From positions 2,035,500 to 2,099,499 of the forward strand of contig KN834749.1 of the NCBI GenBank assembly GCA_000827265.1: 64,000 bases of DNA, written 5' to 3'. The notes beneath the pieces are model-generated. The model was not told the DNA's origin, ran no database searches, and saw only the letters and a program-made list of their open reading frames with translations. A program made the translations under genes and the position numbers. Each line of letters starts with the position of its first letter. The stretch's first letter is position 1. This DNA comes from Collybiopsis luxurians FD-317 M1. Its lineage: Eukaryota > Basidiomycota > Agaricomycetes > Agaricales > Omphalotaceae. Positions 35,881-48,406 of the stretch are shown piece after piece.

Positions 35881-38419
35881 ATGGCAAGCGAATTAAAGGA
35901 TGAGAAAGCGCTCAATGGCTCTGATGTCGAGTCCAATGCCCCAATTAAGACAGTTGAAGGCCAAGGGACCCTTCATAGGTAAGGAAGTACTGTTATGACG
36001 TCCTTCTTCGCAGATTCACATTGTCCCAAAGGCAACTGAAGAATCGTCATATCGCCATGATCAGTATTGGCGGTGAGTTGCTTGTTGAAATAGCATCTGT
36101 GTTTTATCACGACTTATGGACTTCTTCCAAGGTGTAATTGGAACGGGTTTATTCTTGGGTACTGCTGAGTCTCTTGCTGCGGGTGAGTATTCGTTATGCT
36201 ATTGTACCACACAAAATTAAACTCTTTCATCTCAGGTGGCCCGGTCGGGTTGTTACTCGGTTATATCACGGTCGGAACTGTCTGCTGGGCTACCATGATT
36301 TCGCTTGGAGAGATGGTGCGGCAAAAAAATCATTCTACATCCCTCTTTAGACGTTCAACCATTTACCGTTAGGTCGCCTATCTTCCTATTTCCGGTGGAC
36401 ATATCAAATTGGCGGAACGCTTTGTCGACCCCGGTAATCACGCTTTCGGGCAAGTCAAATTGACGTATCTAACTTCCAGTTTACAGCTTTCAGTTTCGCA
36501 ATGGGATGGAATTACTGGTATACTTGGACTATCATTTTGCCCGCTGAGCTTTCTGCGGCTTCGGTTATAATCGACTTTTGGGACAAAAATACGAAACACA
36601 ATTATGGGTGGGTCACGATCTGTATGGTTGTAGTTATTGCTATCAACCTTTGTGGAGCAGGTACGCTATTGAACAACTTTCTACCGATTAAGTCATGATT
36701 GTGGTTTCGCAGGCGTCTACGGAGAGGCTGAGTTTATCTTCGCAAGTATCAAAGTCCTGACGATCACTGGATTAATTATTCTTGGCCTTGTCCTCGATCT
36801 CGGAGGCGGCCCCAATCACGATCGTATTGGTTTCCGGTATTGGAAGAATGTCAGCATACTCTTTACTCGATCATTTATTTCCTCGGCTCACTTTTCTTGT
36901 ATCCTTACAGCCTGGACCTTTTGTTCAGTACCATAATATTCCTGGGAGCTCTGGTCGATTTTTGGGATGGTAAGCTGCTGAACCTATACTCTTGAATGCA
37001 ATCATTCATGATTTCGTAGGTGGGCAGTTATATCCAAGGCCGCCTTCTCCTTCATCGGTACAGAAATTGTTGCTGTATGCATGCTCTCTTCAGATACCAA
37101 ATAATTCAGCTTATGCTTGCCCAGATTGCTGCCGGGGAAGCCAAGAACCCGAGACGCAACCTTCCCAAAGCTATTAGACGAGTCTATGTTCGAATCCTGT
37201 TATTCTACATTGGCGGTGTTTGGATAATCGGCTGGCTTGTGCCTTCAACTGATAAAAGATTGCAATTGGGCGGGGGAACTGCTGCGGCCTCTCCTTTTGT
37301 CATAGCTATTCAGAATGCTGGAATTAAGGGTCTTCCCTCGGTAATCGATATTTTGCATTGACTGCTGTGGGTCTAACTTGCAATGTCTGATAGGTCATCA
37401 ATGCATGTCTGCTCACTTCCGCGTGGTCTGCTGCAAGCTCTGACTTGTATACCGGCTCGCGTGCACTTTGTAAGCAATTTTATACGGTCCTGGAATAACA
37501 TGTTAAGTTCTTTTCAGATGGTCTGGCACTTTCCCAAAATGCTCCCTCGATCTTCCTCAGGACATCAAAAAGAGGTCTCCCATATGTCGCTCTCGCAGTA
37601 TGCGCTTCTTTTGCTTTACTTGCCTTCATGGGTGTTAGTTCCGGCGCCGGCACTGTTTTCAATTGGTTCGCCAACATGACTTGTCAGTATTTCGATCTGG
37701 ACTTTCCAGTTATGTTAACAACCTCATTAACAATCATCAGCTATCTCGGGTTTAATGGCATGGTTCGGAATTAATCTCACCTACCTTGTTCGTTCTTCTT
37801 TATTCAGCCTTACACTCTACTCAATCGTACTACAGAGATTTTATCAAGGTTTCAAGGCTCAAGGTTTTGAGCGATCAAAACTTCCATATGTTTCTCCCCT
37901 CCAGCCATATGCAGCCTGGTATGGATTATTCGCGACTTGGATCTTCTGTTTCGTACGTCCTTCTTTCGCTCTAGCCATTTTGATGCCGACATAAACGCGT
38001 ATTCGCATTTCAGTTCAGGTGAGAATTTTATCTGCCGCGTTGTTCAAATTATTGACGGATTGTTCTCCAGCGGATTCTCCGTGTTCCTTTCTGGGAATTG
38101 GGATACAGCAACCTTCGTCACGAACTACCTTCCGTTTGCCCTGTTCCCTATACTCTACGTTGGGGCCAGAATATACTACAGACAATCACCTGTCAAAGCA
38201 GAGGACATGGATTTCGTGTCAGGCCTTGCCGAGATCGAAGCTGCTGAGTACGTTAGATTTTCAGAATTGCTGAGTACGGATTATTTATCATTATTCTTTG
38301 GCAGTCACGATGAACCCCCGCCGAAAAACAAAGTGGAAGCTTTCTGGCAATGGCTGGTACGTTTGAAATAGTCCTTGTTGGAACTGGTAACTCACGTTTG
38401 CTTTTTTGCACAGATGTAA
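35881..38419 (+). CDS. Amino-acid permease (APC superfamily, fungal YAT family)
   Basis: Plasma-membrane proton-coupled amino-acid transporter with about 12 TM segments. Spliced order: [18 protein letters not shown], the signature [179 protein letters not shown] and [10 protein letters not shown]. The cytosolic tail ends EAFWQWL. A last intron (CTG|gtacgt..gcacag|ATGTAA) gives WLM and a stop at 38417-38419; without it the frame ends at 38371. Many introns (15 or more), including one in the first TM. Substrate range cannot be read. Confidence 0.93.
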
Positions 38420-39443
38420 ATTAATGTCCGATAATATTTCTCATTGTCTTTTATACAGTTGTAAAGTTGTTTAACATGATATTGATTCACTTGCGCAATG
38501 TCGGATATGTATCGTATGGAACGTATTCTGAATGCCGGTGACTCAAACTGTGACCTACCGCGTTAAGAACATGTGATTGCATTCGCGACCTGTCACAGTA
38601 TGCTCTCCATACTGTTTTCTTACTCAAAATAAGAGGAAGATCAACTTTCAGCCGGGCTTTCAACGCTTCCAATACTACAGTAGGAATATGGTCTATCGGA
38701 ATTTGTTTCGGTGGCTGACATTCAACAATTTGGACCCTATTTCAGCTCACCTAGAAGACTCAGTTTCACTCAAGTTGATTACCCTGCGGAAAGTGGTTCT
38801 TTTAACTATATTTTCTGACCATTCAATTTGGCTGAAATAGTATATTTGTTCTACTTTTCAACCCGAATGAACTGTACGATACATTAGTTATCGGATTGAA
38901 TTTCTGCTTGCCAGAAAAATTTCTAAATCCGGTGTGCTATCAAGTTCCAAATTCCATGCAATCTCAAGCGGCAAAAGTTTCTGCCGTATCCTGACTATTC
39001 TCGCCATCGAACCTGTCTCTGCAATGCTGGTGCTCTAGCTCCTGTCTCCCTCGAAGGTCACTACCTCTCTACTGAAAGTGAGTCTTGTTGTCCTCTTTCC
39101 CAGCGTTTTTTGAAACTACACCAATGATGCATTTTCATCATCTGCTTTGTTATAAGCAAATCCGATAATGGAAAAATTCACCGTAAAAAGCATACACATA
39201 TTTTGTTTATATTAATTTACAAAGCACGACAAGCAGCGATGAAACCATAAATTGTGATAATAGGATATAATGAGTGTGAATGTGATACATTGAACAGTGG
39301 AAAGTTGCGCGATAATCGAGGAACGAAGATGATAAACCAGCAGATCTATTAAATGGCGGGACAAAGACTTATGCAAAACGAGAACCAGGTGGCGAGTAGT
39401 TGGAAACGAGTGATGAAGAAGGGATCGCAAACGAAGAAAGAAT
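38420..39443. other. 1-kb gene-free stretch between permease and RhoGEF
   Basis: The two genes converge here. Frames such as that at 38577-38840 are short and lack motifs. Composition is AT-rich. I see no repeat, RNA gene or transposon end; most of it is probably 3' UTR and spacer. Confidence 0.45.
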
Positions 39444-42400
39444 CTATGACTTTGACGCCGGAATATGTAGATTGATGGCTAAGAAGATTGTTGAGCGCAC
39501 GAGCGCGATAAGAATTGGAAACTGATTGCTCACCTCGATACCAATTCAGTGCGTCGGATGCTGATGGAGCATCGAAATACAAAATCGCTTTGTTATCTAC
39601 CAAACGCAGAGCTACGAATGCCTTGAGCGAGGTTATACATATAACACGACGGAACACCTACCATTTCCATGGACGATGCTGGCTGGTTGAGGCAATGTTT
39701 GCATTCGAAGGACAGCCCAAAGGTCGACATAACATGTAGGATCCTGTCCTTCGGACGGATCTCTGCATAACACTAGCAAATCATTGCAGAGGATTCCAAG
39801 GAGTGGCCTTGGAGTTAGCTCTGGAGCCAGACAATCGACATCGACTGTGCAGGCGTCGCCTTGGGCATTGATTGCTTCAAAAGAGACAACAGCTTTTCGT
39901 ACGACTCTGGTAAGCATTAGCGGTCCATCCATGATCAGCCGCCTATCGGATTCCAATGTCAGTCGATGAAGAGCGACATCACTGGGGACGTACCTGTGAG
40001 GTTGAACCAGCGGACTTGGGAATTTTCCTCTAATTCTACTTTGCCACGTAACGAGCTTGCGTCGCGCCTCCGCCTCACGTTTACCTTCGTTCATGTTGTT
40101 TGCCAGCTGAGAGATTTCGTTCAGAGCCCGGTCTAGTTGGTCTTCCATATAATCATATGGAAGGGGTGTGCTACGACGAAGGTCTTCGAGCTGGGTGAAA
40201 AGGAAGGTTTAGCAACAATTTAGTAGCTTCCGTTCGTGTATCAGACTAACCAATAAACGATATCTTGGAATCCGTTGAATAGGAAGTAATAGGTAACTCT
40301 CAAGATTGAGCTGTGAATGCTGGGGGTTGAGCCGACATCTTTTCAGATACTGTCGTATCCGCTTGCGCTGACCACTTGAAAGACTTGGTGCACCTGCACT
40401 CGCTACTGCATCTGAGGCAACGGTAGGATTAGCCATTCCTGACATCGCCAGGCCCATGCTCGCTAGCTGAGAGCTGCTGGACGAAGGAGACAATGTGGTA
40501 TTCGATGAAGAAGCCGACCAATACTTGACTCGCTGGACAGCGCTGTCGAAATTGCTACAGTGATTCGTCAGATACACTGAGTCAAGCTTCGCAGATTATT
40601 GAGGACTTACTTTATGTATGTAGAGTACATTCTCATGAAGGCAGCGTATTTCCAGAAAATCTCGCCGACCGATATCGCCACGGATAAAGATAATTGACCG
40701 TCGACGTCCGCCTTATCTGCCTCAGGCTTCATTAGAGGAGCGACAGCCTTCTCCAACGAGGGCAAAAAGCTTTCTTTGTGAAAAGAGATTAAAGCATCCA
40801 CTGCGCCAAAGACGATCTTGCGCTCCGGAGCAGGAACCACATTTTCTTTAGTTGAGCTCACCCCACTGAGAACGGTGACACTCGCACAAGCAGGCTTAAT
40901 GTAGATATCCATTAGCTCCTGTAGACCCTTGACATAGGTTCTCTCAGTTCTGCAAAAAGAGTAATTGGATATTAGTTCACGGGATGGGATACCTGTTAGA
41001 CGTACATCAAAATTTCTTTGGCAACCATTGTCCTCTTTGACTTGTCATCTTTGATTTTTCTCTCTTCGTTGGATCCTGTACTGTCCGTGGTAGCAACACT
41101 GAGAGTCCGCAGGGCTTCTGTACTCGATACTGCGGTCGTACCACTCAAAGCCACCGAGACTTCCCGGCCTCCACCTGGAATATCTAGAACCATCGTAGGT
41201 CTTCGCGAGCGACCACTCTCCCCGTTCGGTGATGCACCATTTTGAGAAAGCCCGAGGTCATTCATATCTTTCAAATACGCCATGACGCTCCGTAGAGCGC
41301 GTGTATAACTCTCCCTAGCACGCTCTTCCTCCTTCCTCTCAATATCGGCCGAGTACATGTGCTGACTTGGAGTTGGCTCCCTCCGGTCTTCCGGCGAGCC
41401 GACGCTAGGATCGTTATACTCTGTCCCTTCTTCTCCGTTGGTCGCTGTAACTCCAGGAACGAAGCGCGAATTATCAGGAATGGGTATATTTAAGGAACCA
41501 GGTCCGTTTATATCTATAGGCAAGAAACTCCGCCTTTTGACTGCACGAGAGGTGGGCTCGGGCGGAGAGAGCAGAGACGGAGAAGCGGATGTGGAGGCGG
41601 GAGACGAAACAGAAGAATTAGACCGCATCCCAAGTTGATCCGTGGACGATATTCTAGATGGCGGCGGAAGAACTTCTTCGTCATCCTCCAAGACTTGCTC
41701 AACATCCGGTGCAACCACAGTCGGCAAATGATTTGTCACAACGTCCAAAGCTCCGGTCGTCGAAAACCTCATGTCGATCTGCGGCAACTTGTCCCTTTCG
41801 GGACTGCCCATGTGCCGTAACTGAGGCTTAGAGGTTGTATTAATTCCTGTCCCAGGACGCGAGAGTGGAGGAGGGGGATCAGGCTTCATCTTCCCCATTG
41901 ACATCTTCTTGAGGAAACCCCATCTACTATTTTTCTCCTTTCCGTCTTTCCGAGCTCGTATTGTGGCCTTACTATCACCAGCACTCTCCACTACCGATCC
42001 AGAATACTGTGACGGGGGCGAGTTACGCGCACTCACAATTCCATTACGGCCGGCAGGAGAAACACGATTTGGTGAACCCCCTTCGGAGTCTTCGGGCTCG
42101 GAAATGTTATCCCAGATGGAGTTAGTTAGAGCAGGACGTGAGGTCTTGTGAGGACGCAACGAAGGATCGACTGTGTTGCCTAGGGTCGAGGCCACACCCA
42201 AGCTCGCAAAGCGCTTGGACATGCCGGGCCGGTCTGGCTGGTCACTAACAGACCGGTCAAGAGAGCCCATCTGTAACAAGTTAGAGCTGGAATGTGACGT
42301 TGTAGCGTAATGCGACAGTGTAGGTCTCTCCGGGGGAGACAGATCTACGCCCGCGGCGACGGTCTTACCCCGCCGGAGATCCCCTGCGCTTTTCATTTTG

Positions 42401-44225
42401 CGAATTTCATGATCACCGAAATAGCCAGAGTCTTCAGAGTGATGAGAGTCGATGGTCGAAGGATGTGGACTCGACACCAAAGAGTTGGAATTGCTGGCGA
42501 ACTGGTTTGGGGAAACAGGACTTTTGCTGCCTCTGCCATGATACGAGCGGTTGGGGGTTGTGCGAGTACGAGTGAGCGTTCGAGGCTGCGGCGATTGGTG
42601 CAAGGATGAGATAGTCTGCAAAGGCACGGAGGGAGGTAATGCGGTCGAAGAAGCTGTCGTACTAGTGTTGACACTTCCAGCCTCGGAAGGCATTCGTCTG
42701 CCCAAAAACGGAGCCCTGTCTGGAGTAATGGTATGGTCCTCTAGATCATCGCCGTGCGCAGCAATTCGATCATCGTTTAGTGCAGAGGATGGAGGGTCGC
42801 TAAAATCATCCGGATCAGGATCCGAGTTGTCAAAGGATGAACTCTGAGCACTTGAAGATGGTAGAGGAAACGTCGGTGTAGAAAGCGGATAGGCCGGTGT
42901 CATTGGTACCCTGGCGAGGAGAGGCTCAACGAGAGCCTTCCACGGACCTTGGAAAGGATTTCCATCAACATAAAGAGCTTGCAGAGCAGGAAGGAGACAG
43001 AGCCAGCTCGGAAGAGCATGCATCTTATTCCGCCGGACGCTAATCGTGTGCACTTTATCCAAATCAACTAGCGGATCAGGTAAGGTTGTGATGCCAGTGG
43101 CGTCTGCTATAAGGACCCGAAGATTGGTCAAATCAGCGAGAAAGACAGGGAGAACTCTGAGAGGATTGGATGCTATATTTAATTCCTCCAAATTATGGCA
43201 AAGAGCAAGCACAGGGGGTAGTGCGCCGAGAAAATTGGCAGAGATATCGAGGGCAAGGAGCGAGGTAGATATCTGAGGGATAGTGCTAGTAAGGAAGGAT
43301 GGCATCGCGTTCGGGGTGGTGGATGAGCCGATTAGGAGATGGGTAGTCCCTAAAAAAAGGTTAATTGTAGCGAAAAACAACGCGAGCTGGAATGAATTAG
43401 AAACACACCAGACTGGACCTGTAACTGTATTACAGACGCGTTGTTCGCCTGTACAATCAACCCGCGCCCCTCTTCAGCGACGATGACAGCTGACGTCCGC
43501 TCTTCCTCGCCCAAGTCGACATCAAGCTCGTCTTCGGTGAGAAGATGGTCGTCGTCAGTCTCGTCTTCGCTGAGTCCTATTTCATCGCGCTCGTCAACGG
43601 TACTCCAACTCATATCATAACTGGACTGTTCCCTAAGTTTTGGTTCAGTATGGTGATTGCTGACAACTGATGAAGAGCGAGACCGAGAGCCAGACGGATA
43701 AATTTCTGACCAGCGTGTTTGGTCGATGGGGGCTCTGGACTGACTAGGGGCTGTATCACCACCGAGGAGCTGAACGACAGAGTCTGAAGTGATTCCCAAG
43801 CCAACGAGATTGTCGTCAGTTTCCGGGACATGGACATGAGCTAGGTCATTGGTAGTACTGCCAAAGTTGGTATAAGTGGAAGACCTTGTTGAGGCCGTTG
43901 AGGAGTCAGTGGAAGAAGGGGCGTATGGGGTAGTAGTGGAGGGATAAGGGTCTGGATAAGCAGAAGGAACTGGAAACTGGGCGTGCATTGATTTTGATGG
44001 GCGTGAAAAGGAAAGTGAGCGGAGGGAGTCTGAGCGAAATAAAGGCTCGCCAGCAGAGACTGAACGGAGTAAGGGATTTCGACTGGAGACATCTGGAGAT
44101 GTAGGAGCTCTTGGTCGCCCTCCTCGAATTGGGTCTGAAGAAACAGTTAACATGGAAGATTATGGTAAAGAATAGGAAAATAAACTACTTGGGCCGTCTT
44201 CGTACCACGAGGATTCCAGTGCCAT
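39444..44225 (-). CDS. Rho guanine-nucleotide exchange factor with N-terminal LRRs (LRR-DH-PH)
   Basis: Large (about 1,450 residues) activator of Rho-family GTPases. The first exon MALESSWYEDGP splices in phase to NPIRGGRPRAPTSPD and a disordered Ser-rich region. Leucine-rich repeats follow: ISTSLLALDISANFLGALPP, CHNLEELNIASNPLRVLPVF, DLTNLRVLIADATGITTLPD, VHTISVRRNKMHALPSWLC and LQALYVDGNPFQGPW. A second long disordered stretch precedes the DH domain: TMVAKEILMYV, TERTYVKGLQELMDIYIKPA, FHKESFLPSLEKA, FMRMYSTYINNFDSAVQRV and the CR3 motif ESYLLLPIQRIPRYRLLLED. The PH-like module ends LRLVDNKAILYFDAPSASDA then LNWYRAINLHIP. An alternative acceptor at 39600-39620 was needed to keep phase. Likely role: polarity and hyphal growth. 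Confidence 0.9.
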
Positions 44226-45753
44226 ATTGGTCCGAAAGGTAAAAAAAGAGTGACAAATTCTCGTCACAGTCCTCCCATCGTTGATGTGATTTAATTTCCT
44301 TATTTGGATGTCACTGCATATGAGGTACTATCATCATCTACCCTTTCCTGGCATCTCCAAAAGGTTTCTCGTATCCACGTATTTTTTCAATGCACATCAT
44401 TCCCAGTAACGTACACACACAACTAACTCCAGTCCCTGTCCGCCCACTACTATAGTTGGCTTGGATCACCCTCAACGACTTCTCCAACTCTGCATGAGCC
44501 TTTGATCAGCACACAACTTCTGCTCCCGACTCACCCATTCTCAAGCTTGCCGCTGCCACCGTCCTCCATGAACTCTGCAACCTGGTCACAGTATTTCAAA
44601 CCTTCGGACTCATCAAAGCTACAATCCATCAATATCAGATGCACATTTACTTTTTCAACGTCGCGACATCCTTTGGTTGATGCGAAAAAAATTAAAAACA
44701 TAGTTTCGCTTCCGTCCTCCACTCTAGTCGTGCCTGTCATTCATTCAATTCTCCGCAGCTCTTCACACAACTCGCGCTGAATTGGCGAGCTATTGAACCA
44801 ATCGTCTGTGCATCCTCCACTTGCCGAGGACTTTTTATTATCCGGCTGTTTACAGTACTGACATCCTTCAATGCTAATAAAACCAGTTCTTCCCGCTCCC
44901 CCGTCTCCAGGCAAGTTTGATCCCGGAAAAACGTCCAGATGCCCTCTGTTAAGCTCCTAAACAAGACCTTTCGACAATTCCAAGGTCCAGACATTAGTCC
45001 TTCATCACGTCCGTCCTGCGCACGCCAATTTGACTGCTGATATTTTGACAAGCTTGGTGTCATATAAAAACAGAGGCCGGTGATTATCAAATGCGAAGGA
45101 GCAAAACTCGAAAGCCTGCGCGCTTTCAAGGCACCAAAATATGAAATAACTCTCTAAACACCTCAATGTCGCGTGTTAGTTTCGCGTCTAACATTGATCT
45201 TAGGACATAGCGGATTTCTGGTTCGCTAACGGTAAGTTCCAAGGCGGACCTGTGTAGGAAGAATGCGAAACCTGTCTCGTGCTCCATGGCCGATGTCGGC
45301 GCTGCGTTGACTGAGACTCCCCCACGAGATCAACCTCTCGGATGGGGTTTGTGACCAAAAGATTGTGACAGCTTGACACTAGACATCTGAGAGCAGGGAA
45401 AAAAAAATTTTTTTTCTGGAATGAGGGATTATTAATTAACAGCTATAGCAAAATGCTGCTGTAAGCCTGCAAGTTTTTTTTTGTGGACCTAGGTAGGCAG
45501 ATAGGTATTTTTCAAAAGCAAGTTAAAACCAATGCTCCGGGTCATGACGTTTTGCTTCCAGAGAAATTTTCAAAAGCGCCGATCCGCCACCGGAAAAGAC
45601 CATTGCTGGAAGCGATACGTCAACAGCATGTAACGGAGCCAGAGATTACAAAATTTGGTCTTATCAACGGGGCATGGGATGAGCTAATCCCAACAAGAAA
45701 AATTGTGTATTCGTCAAATCTACATTGTCGTAAACCCGCTGATAGCGCCAAGG
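44226..45753. other. 1.5-kb stretch with unassigned minus-strand coding-like pieces
   Basis: No gene could be joined. Minus-strand pieces look protein-like: 45126-45287 (ATG at 45287; EPEIRYVLRSMLDAKLTRDI), one near 44750-44870 with a Cys pair (GCQYCKQPDNKKSSASGG, then CTDDWFNSSPIQRELCEELR), and 44531-44740 (VHLILMDCSFDESEGLKYCD). They lie in different frames with stops between. They may be one unrecognised small gene with several introns, a decayed gene, or chance. An A9T9 tract is at about 45400-45417. The right part is the 3' flank of ELP4. Confidence 0.35.
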
Positions 45754-47284
45754 TCAAAAATCGTACAGATCGGGTCGATCTGACTGGAAAGCCACCGACT
45801 TCTTGGGTTTCTTTATTCGAGACTTCGGTGCCTGAGCTTCTTCGACGACAACGTTGACCCCAAGATCGTCATGGCTGGAAATAACTGGCGAGGACGATGG
45901 GACTTGAGTCGCCGATTCTAGTTCAAATTTGACTTCCACAGACGCCAGGGCCGCCTTAGATACCGGTGAATTGGGTACATTGGCATTGTCCTTCTCAACT
46001 TGAATGCCTATAATAGATGCCGGTGTGGTTCTTCGTTCTCCTACTCCACCTTCGACATCCAGATGCATCGTTTCGAAGATCAGTCGTTTCCTTGTGCATT
46101 TAAAGGCAAGGTTATTCTCCCCGCCGCTAGTTCCGCCTTCGGCTCCAGAAGCAGCGAGACCTCGTAAAGTAGAAAAACGATCACTAGGCGGGAGGAGTGT
46201 ATGTGGAGATGGAAATGTGTGGATACGGGCCATACCATGATGGGAGGGGAAAAGTGTCAACAAAGATGGATTGGCTAGAGACGCGATCTCAATCTAGATA
46301 GTAAAAACGTAGGACGAAAATACTTGCTCGTAAATGCATCCAATATGATCAGGCCGTCGCACATCCACCCGACTTTCTGTATCCAGCCTGAGCCAGCCCA
46401 TGTATCTGTTGAGAGGTGCGGTTCGAGGCTTACAGACGCGCAAGCCAGAGGATTTTGCCGGAGAAGCGAACGCAATCGATGTAAAAAACGCAGAATATCC
46501 TGGAAACCTAGTCAGCAAAGCAAATATTGATACAGGACACTTTGTAGTACCTCGCTTCGCAAATCACCCCAGGCAGGTGAACCAAGACTCGGTATGCATA
46601 TCCTCAACGGAGTACTTGGAACTTTCGATGAACGTTGCGATAGAACCTCTTTGATTCGAGTGATCACATTCTTTGTGGGTAGGAGAGATTCGGTCGATAA
46701 GATGTCGCAAGTTACCAGTTGACCGTCTCGTAAGGCTTTATCGACAGTAGAAGCAGGTATCCGAGTGGTGAGATCAAATGTTCGACAAAAGTCTTCAGAC
46801 ACTCTGCAAACCGACGGTTATGCCATCCAAGGCCAATGCATCAAGGCGAACTCACATACGATGCAGATGCGACAGTAGTTTGAAACTGCTTCATTTGTTC
46901 GTACCTCCAAGCTATCTTGATTTTCTGGTCTTCATCCGGAGGTTTCTGATCCTCGCGAGCCTCTTCTGGAGACGCCGAGCTATGAAACCACATACAATTT
47001 TTGACCCAATCTAACGCATCCTGATTGTTTCCCACAACCAAAACATCCTGCTTGCAGGCTAGGCCTTGCGAAACAAAAATTTTTTGTACGAGCTCTCCGT
47101 ACGATGAATGAGGATCTGGAGCAGCTACGACTAGAGAACACGACAAAGGAAGCCCGCCGCCCAGAATATCGTCCAGAGACGCAATCCCAGTAGAAGTTAT
47201 GGTCGTAGAAATGGAACCGGGGGAAGGACGTGTGCCGGGCAACGCCAGAGTCTTTGAAGTTACTTTTCGTTTGAATGAGGACAT
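45754..47284 (-). CDS. ELP4: Elongator complex protein 4
   Basis: RecA-like subunit of the Elp4-5-6 ring of Elongator, which drives tRNA wobble-uridine modification in the cytosol. Start MSSFKRKVTSKTLALPG, then STGIASLDDILGGGLPLSCS (the Elp4 signature in place of a P-loop), VLVVGNNQDALDWVKNCMWF, KIKIAWRYEQMKQF, CRTFDLTTRIP, RICIPSLGSPAWGD, a piece rich in FARFPG-like sequence, DRFSTLRGLAASGAEGGTSG, LAFKCTRKRLIFETMHLDVE, GGVGERRTTP and the tail PKKSVAFQSDRPDLYDF. About six exons. The start is 71 bp from that of IMP1 on the opposite strand. Identity is firm; internal junctions around 46260-46560 are less certain. Confidence 0.9.
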
Positions 47285-47355
47285 GATAATGAAGAAGAAA
47301 CCGAGCGGGCCGTGACAGGCGCTAAACGCGTTTGCCAACTCTGACCTGCGATTCC

Positions 47356-48079
47356 ATGAGACGAACTTGTGAATGGTTCGCCAATGGAATTAAACGTGCA
47401 AGGACCAGCCAAAATATTCAATCTCGTGCAAAAAGTCTTGGAATTTCCTTTCTCAAGGTAGCGGGCCTGTTTCGTTCAACAGAGGCCCGAGTTCTGACCT
47501 TTTTTTAACCCAGGTCGTAAACCTCGCATGCGCCACTCATCTATTCCTCGAGTATGTTGGAACCGTGTCACTTGTACGTATACACCTTTTAAACCGCGTT
47601 GATAGGTCTTTTACGGCTTGTTTCAGATGTCAGGTCCTTCAATGCTTCCAACACTCGCCGTAAGCGGTGAAGTAGTCATTGAAGATCGACTTAGTCTTCG
47701 TCTAAACCCGTCTTCACTTGCAAGAGGTGATCTCATCGTCGTCAGGTCTCCTATAGACCCTTCCGCCATTGTCTGCAAACGTGTTATTGGTCTTCCAGGC
47801 GATGTCATATGCGTAGATCCCTCTGGCCAGAAAGCTCCGTCATCAGAACACGTACTAGTACCAAAAGGTCATATGTGGATTTGTGGGGATAATCTATCTC
47901 ATTCTAGAGACTCGAGAGACTACGGACCGGTCCCTATGGCCTTAATACGTTCCAGACTTTTTTCCAGGGTAAATTTCATCTTGTCTACGTATAACCGCGT
48001 CTCAGGATGGTCCGTTTTTAAGATCTGGCCGTTGAAAGACCGCACAATATTTCGAAATCCTATGCGCGTTCTCGATTAA
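47356..48079 (+). CDS. IMP1: Mitochondrial inner membrane protease subunit 1
   Basis: Type I signal peptidase (S26) that trims intermembrane-space sorting signals. Three exons join in phase to 204 residues: MRRTCEWFANGIKRARTSQN... ending SFLK, then VVNLACATHLFLEYVGTVSL (the membrane anchor region), then MSGPSMLPTLAVSGEVVIED with the catalytic Ser59, ARGDLIVVRSPIDPSAIVCK with the catalytic Lys105 followed by RVIGLPGD, and the box GDNLSHSRDSRDYGPVPM. The start at 47356 was chosen because it is the only ATG that keeps phase over the first intron (CTCAAG|gtagcg..acccag|GTCGTA). It shares a 71-bp divergent start interval with ELP4. Stop TAA at 48077-48079. Confidence 0.92.
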
Positions 48080-48406
48080 GCTACATCTGCCAGCACCTTC
48101 GCGACCAGGCGTCCAAGGCCTCTGACTTCTTGGGTCACCTCGGCGATTGAACGTTGCGACGAGTTACAACCTTCTCTCCGTATAGTTCGTGGTAGTTTCT
48201 GCCAAGGCATAACGAAAATTTGTGCTGCAGGTTTTAATCATGTTGCTTGCGTTAATGAAAGATCGAGTACCGTTTCCTTCTTGCCGCTGCTTCGGAAACG
48301 CCGGAGGTGAGATAAGATGGTGTTTTTCCAGCGTGTATTTACAATTCGTTCTCGTTGTACTTTATTTTTACAGTTCATATTATATGGCTATAAGTCGCAG
48401 GTTCTT
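48080..48406. other. Short intergenic stretch between converging IMP1 and TTC1-like genes
   Basis: 327 bp with no supported gene; it should hold both 3' UTRs. A plus-strand frame at 48222-48509 runs antisense to the end of the TPR gene and is not credible. Confidence 0.45.

Noticed and set aside
39600..39670. The PH-domain exon of the RhoGEF seemed out of frame with the DH part.
   Set aside because: An acceptor 13 nt further along (gcattcgtag) makes the join in phase and gives ALRLVDNKAILYF.
41018..43486. Long plus-strand frames opposite the RhoGEF.
   Set aside because: They are antisense shadows of the LRR and Ser-rich coding region and have no family motifs.
45398..45420. A9T9 run as an origin or terminator signal.
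   Set aside because: A lone homopolymer pair in an AT-rich spacer; nothing else supports a function.
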